Shown here in pieces: positions 56,186-59,031 of a stretch of 59,031 bases of DNA. Position 1 is the first letter of the stretch. Each line of letters opens with the position of its first letter. Position numbers and translations under genes: made by a program. This DNA is from Myxococcales bacterium. GTDB taxonomy: Bacteria > Myxococcota_A > Polyangia > Haliangiales > Haliangiaceae. A model generated the notes under the pieces. It had not been told where the DNA came from, did no database searches, and was given only the letters and a program-made list of their open reading frames with translations. The DNA is taken from assembly GCA_016794525.1 (NCBI GenBank), contig JAEUJY010000028.1, forward strand, positions 1 through 59,031, in the 5' to 3' direction.

Positions 56186-58384
56186 TCACGACGCCAGCAC
56201 GACCTCGCCCGGCACGTCGTCGACCGCGATCTCGATCGGGCCGCCGTCGTCGTCGACGTTCCACGCGAAGCTGCCGGTCAGGAACGGCGCCAGGTCGGCG
56301 GGCGGCGCCGGCCGCGCGCAGTAGTAGCCCTGGATCTCGCACGCCGGGTAGCGGCCCAGCATCCGCACCTGCTGGGCGGTCTCGACGCCCTCGACCACCA
56401 CGGTGATGTCGAGCGCCTCGGCCATCGCCATCACCGCCGACACGATCGCGCCGCTGACCGGGTCGCGGCCGAGGCCCGCGACGAACGTGCGGTCGATCTT
56501 GATCACGTCGACCGGCAGCCGGGCCACGTACGCCAGCGACGACTGGCCGACGCCGAAGTCGTCGAGCACGATCCGCGCCCCGCGCGCGCGCAGCGCGTGC
56601 AGCACCGCGGCGGCCTGATCGAAGTCGTCGACGGTCGCGTGCTCGGTGATCTCGATCTCGAGCAGGCCGAGATCGAAGCCGGCGGCGGCCGCGATCGCGA
56701 CCACCCGCTCGACGAAGCCGACCGACCGCAGCTGCCGCGGCGAGACGTTGACCGCGACGTGGATCGGCGTGCCGGCCTGGACCCACGCGGCGCCCTGGGC
56801 GCACGCCTGGTGCAGCAACCAGTCCCCCAGCTGCGAGATCGCGTTGGAGCGCTCGGCCACCGGGATGAAGTCGCCGGGCGAGATCGGCGGCCCGTCGGCC
56901 GGGAACCACCGCATCAGCGCCTCGACCCCGACGGTGCGGCCGCTGCCGCGCTCGACCTTCGGCTGGTAGTAGAGCGTGAACTCCGGGACCCGGGTCGGGT
57001 CGGCGAGGTGCGCGACCGCGGTGCGCACCCGGCGCTCGAACTCGGCCGAGCGCCGCGCCGCCCGCAGCACGTCCGCCGAGAAGCGGTGGACCGGCAGGGC
57101 CGCGACCCGGGCCTGGTGGCTCGCGGCGCGCGCGTGCTCGATCAACGTCCGCGGATCGTCGCCCGAGTCGTCGGAGGTGGCGATGCCCAGCGGCGAGGTC
57201 ACGAACAGCTCGTGGTCGCCGATCCGGTAGCCGACCGCCAGCGCCGCCGCGATCCGCGTCGCGACCGGCTCGGGATCGACGGCGCGCGCGTCGCGCAGCA
57301 CCAGCACCAGCTCGTCGGAGCCCGGCCGGGCCAGGAGCGCGCCGCCGGCCCACGCGTCGGGATCGCCGACCGGCTGGTCGAGGCGCAGGTCGAGGTCGGC
57401 GCCGCGCACGTGCTCGACGACGCGCGCCGCGATCGCGCGCCGCAGCTCGTCGCGATCGGTCGGGCTGACCGTGCCCGGCACCGCGCCCAGCGCGATGCCG
57501 ATGCTGATCAGCGTCACCGGCGTGCCGCCGGCGCGCGCGTCGAGCAGCACCCGGCGCAGGAACCGGTGCAGGAACGCCCGGCTGGGGAGGCCGGTGAGAT
57601 CATCGAAGAACGCCAGCTGGGCGATCCGGCGCTCCGCCGCGCGCTGCTCGGTGACGTCCTGGGTCGCGCCGATCAGCACCGGCCGCCCGGCGTCGTCGAT
57701 GACCTCGGCGTCCTGCCGGACCAGGCGCTCGCTGCCGTCGGGCAGGACCATCCGGTAGTCGAGCTGGTGGGGCGCGGTCGTCGTCAGCGCGGTGGCGACC
57801 ATGTCGCGATCGTCGGGGTGGACCAGCGCCAGCAGCGAGCGCGGCGCCGGCACCGACGCCGCCACCTCGGGCCACAGCACCGCGCCGACGTCGCACGCCC
57901 AGGCGAAGCCGGCGACGTCGACCCGCCAGTGGGCCAGCCGCGCCAGCCGCTGCACCCGGGCCAGCACCTGGGCCTGCTCGCGCTCGTCGTGGAACGCCTG
58001 GGCCGCGCGCAGCAGGTAGCGCACGCGGTGGGCCAGGAGCGGGAGGTTGAGCGGCTTGGTCAAGAAGTCGGTGGCGCCGGCGGCGAACGCGCGCTCGACC
58101 GCGTCGACGTCGTCGAGCGCGGTCATCACCAGGATCGGCGTGGCGCTGCCCTCGGGCCGCGCCCGCACCTGCGCGCACACGCCGTAGCCGTCGAGGCCCG
58201 GCATGTTGACGTCGAGCAGCATCAGATCGGGCGTGAGCTCGGCGTGCGCGGCGACGCCGGCCGCGCCGTCGGCCGCCTCGAACACCTCGAAGCCCGCGCC
58301 TTCGAGCGTCTCGGTCGCGAGCAGGCGGGTCATGTCGTCGTCGTCGACGATCAACACCCGGGGACGGGGGGGATCAGCCAGCAC
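56186..58384 (-). CDS. Receiver-PAS-degenerate GGDEF-EAL response regulator
   Basis: A 732-residue protein. The receiver (1-125) has VDDDD, phosphoacceptor Asp in LMLLDVNMPG and Lys in FLTKPL. A PAS/PAC domain (about 150-265) contains YRMVLPDGSERLVRQ and IGATQDVTEQ. The GGDEF-like domain (about 270-440) has GSDEL in place of GGDEF, so cyclase activity is unlikely. The EAL domain (about 470-710) looks intact: GVEALMRW, NVSPRQL, EIEITEH, DDFGVGQSSL, DVIKIDRTFV, VVVEGVET and QGYYCARP. It is predicted to degrade c-di-GMP under phospho-control. The GTG at 58384 overlaps the HPt gene by 11 bp, so phosphotransfer from that protein is likely. Confidence 0.93.
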   Translation of the reverse strand: MLADPPRPRVLIVDDDDMTRLLATETLEGAGFEVFEAADGAAGVAAHAELTPDLMLLDVNMPGLDGYGVCAQVRARPEGSATPILVMTALDDVDAVERAFAAGATDFLTKPLNLPLLAHRVRYLLRAAQAFHDEREQAQVLARVQRLARLAHWRVDVAGFAWACDVGAVLWPEVAASVPAPRSLLALVHPDDRDMVATALTTTAPHQLDYRMVLPDGSERLVRQDAEVIDDAGRPVLIGATQDVTEQRAAERRIAQLAFFDDLTGLPSRAFLHRFLRRVLLDARAGGTPVTLISIGIALGAVPGTVSPTDRDELRRAIAARVVEHVRGADLDLRLDQPVGDPDAWAGGALLARPGSDELVLVLRDARAVDPEPVATRIAAALAVGYRIGDHELFVTSPLGIATSDDSGDDPRTLIEHARAASHQARVAALPVHRFSADVLRAARRSAEFERRVRTAVAHLADPTRVPEFTLYYQPKVERGSGRTVGVEALMRWFPADGPPISPGDFIPVAERSNAISQLGDWLLHQACAQGAAWVQAGTPIHVAVNVSPRQLRSVGFVERVVAIAAAAGFDLGLLEIEITEHATVDDFDQAAAVLHALRARGARIVLDDFGVGQSSLAYVARLPVDVIKIDRTFVAGLGRDPVSGAIVSAVMAMAEALDITVVVEGVETAQQVRMLGRYPACEIQGYYCARPAPPADLAPFLTGSFAWNVDDDGGPIEIAVDDVPGEVVLAS

Positions 58385-59031
58385 GTTCGGCCTCCGGTTC
58401 AGCAGGGATCTCGTCGGCGAGCGCCGCCAGCGCCTCGGCGTGGCGCGTCACCAGCTCGGCCAGCGCGGCCACCGCCGGCGCCAGCTCACCGGCGCGCGCC
58501 GCGCGCTCGATCCGGGCCACCGTGTCGACCAGCCGCGCCAGCCCGAGGTTGCCGCTGGTGCCCTTGAGGTCGTGGGCGCACCGCGCGACGCCGTCGACGT
58601 CGCCGGCCGCGGCCAGCGCCAGCAGCTCGGCCACCAGCGCCGGCGAGCGCTCGCGGTACATCGCGGCGATCCGTGGCAACAGCGCCGGTCGCCCCGGGCG
58701 CTGCACGGCCCGCACCCGCGCCAGCGCGCGACCGTCGAGGATCGGCAGCTCGCTGGCCTCGGCGACGTCGCCCGGCGCCGGCGCGACGGCCGGGCCCGGC
58801 GGCGCGGCGATCCGCGGCACGCTGGCGGTCGTCGCCACCCCCGCGGGCGCGGCGATCCGCGGGATGCTGGTGGTCGTGCGCCCGGTCGGCAGCGGCGCCG
58901 CGATCCGCGGCACGCTGGTGGTCGTCCGCCCCGCGGCCGGCGGCGCGATCCGCGGCCCGGTCACGGTCTGCCGGGCGGCGGCCGGCGGCGCGATCCGCGG
59001 CCCGCGGACGGTGGGCGACGGCGCCGCGGCC
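58374..59031 (-). CDS. HPt-domain protein with PRIAAP repeats (partial, cut by window edge)
   Basis: The frame is open to the right edge, so the true start lies outside. The visible C-terminal part has about 219 codons. The first part is tandem repeats of a PRIA(P/A)P core separated by Thr/Ser/Arg-rich spacers (TTTSV), five copies in view. The C-terminus is an HPt domain with phosphorylatable His in VARCAHDLKGTSGNLGL. It overlaps the start of the receiver-PAS-EAL gene, its likely phosphotransfer partner. Similar repeat linkers may continue toward an upstream kinase core. A GTG at 58964 is internal to the repeats and is not taken as the start. Confidence 0.8.
   Translation of the reverse strand, partial: AAAPSPTVRGPRIAPPAAARQTVTGPRIAPPAAGRTTTSVPRIAAPLPTGRTTTSIPRIAAPAGVATTASVPRIAAPPGPAVAPAPGDVAEASELPILDGRALARVRAVQRPGRPALLPRIAAMYRERSPALVAELLALAAAGDVDGVARCAHDLKGTSGNLGLARLVDTVARIERAARAGELAPAVAALAELVTRHAEALAALADEIPAEPEAERAG

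Noticed and set aside
58374-58964. Complete gene starting at the GTG at 58964
   Set aside because: The same repeats continue in frame to the window edge, so the start lies outside the window.

Overview
This window is very GC-rich, densely coding DNA that looks like a chromosome segment of a myxobacterium (Myxococcota). A Nannocystineae/Haliangium/Kofleriaceae-type organism is my best guess. The pointers are a mevalonate-pathway operon with type 2 IPP isomerase, two ADYC-type secreted proteins, multidomain Ser/Thr kinases with TPR arrays, an NtrC-family sigma-54 regulator, a MoxR/von Willebrand A (Bat-like) operon, a TatT-type TRAP transporter and many GTG starts. No rRNA, tRNA, CRISPR or phage genes were seen.

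Layout. 0.3-4.8 kb: outer-membrane lipoprotein and TonB-dependent receptor. 5.1-8.3 kb: UvrD/PcrA helicase and a hypothetical gene. 8.4-9.8 kb (minus): DUF1844 protein and HtrA-like lipoprotein protease. 9.9-18.1 kb: MoxR, DUF58, BatD-like, two VWA proteins, a TPR protein and a sigma-54 response regulator, mostly with overlapping ends. 18.1-20.7 kb: Tag, a small lipoprotein and FumC. 20.7-31.2 kb: a giant Ser/Thr kinase-AAA-TPR-GAF-histidine kinase hybrid, an ECF-like sigma factor, and two ADYC proteins flanking a second Ser/Thr kinase. 31.3-35.5 kb: M20 peptidase, ClpS and ClpA. 35.5-37.1 kb: two inverted 168-bp palindromic elements and a RAYT (REP-associated tyrosine transposase). 37.1-43.7 kb (minus): GpsA, then a solute-binding lipoprotein, histidine kinase and response regulator-GGDEF operon. 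43.8-49 kb: TRAP transporter TatT/DctP and DctQ/DctM, split by a minus-strand zinc-ribbon gene and a long hairpin. 49-56.1 kb: UbiA-family prenyltransferase and the mevalonate operon ending in an HpnC-like squalene/phytoene synthase. 56.2-59 kb (minus): receiver-PAS-degenerate GGDEF-EAL protein and the 3' part of an HPt protein.

The most interesting signals are non-coding. (1) A family of at least six double-hairpin elements abuts gene ends. It has variable perfectly paired stems and a conserved TCGN-type loop. One copy sits between perfect 64-bp direct repeats made from the end of the htrA-like gene, and the window also encodes a RAYT. (2) Two 168-bp palindromic elements form a 188-bp-arm inverted repeat just upstream of the RAYT. 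(3) A 178-bp element with 18-bp perfect terminal inverted repeats starts in a stop codon. (4) There are period-6 GGGNNC tracts with strong G-quadruplex potential. (5) A -10-like TANNNT lies 6-8 nt before the start codon of many first-in-operon genes that lack a Shine-Dalgarno, whereas most internal genes have one. This is a leaderless-transcript signature.

The gene content suggests several coordinated modules: c-di-GMP signalling fed by a solute-binding lipoprotein, membrane VWA machinery tied to a sigma-54 regulator, and IPP supply linked directly to squalene/phytoene-type condensation.
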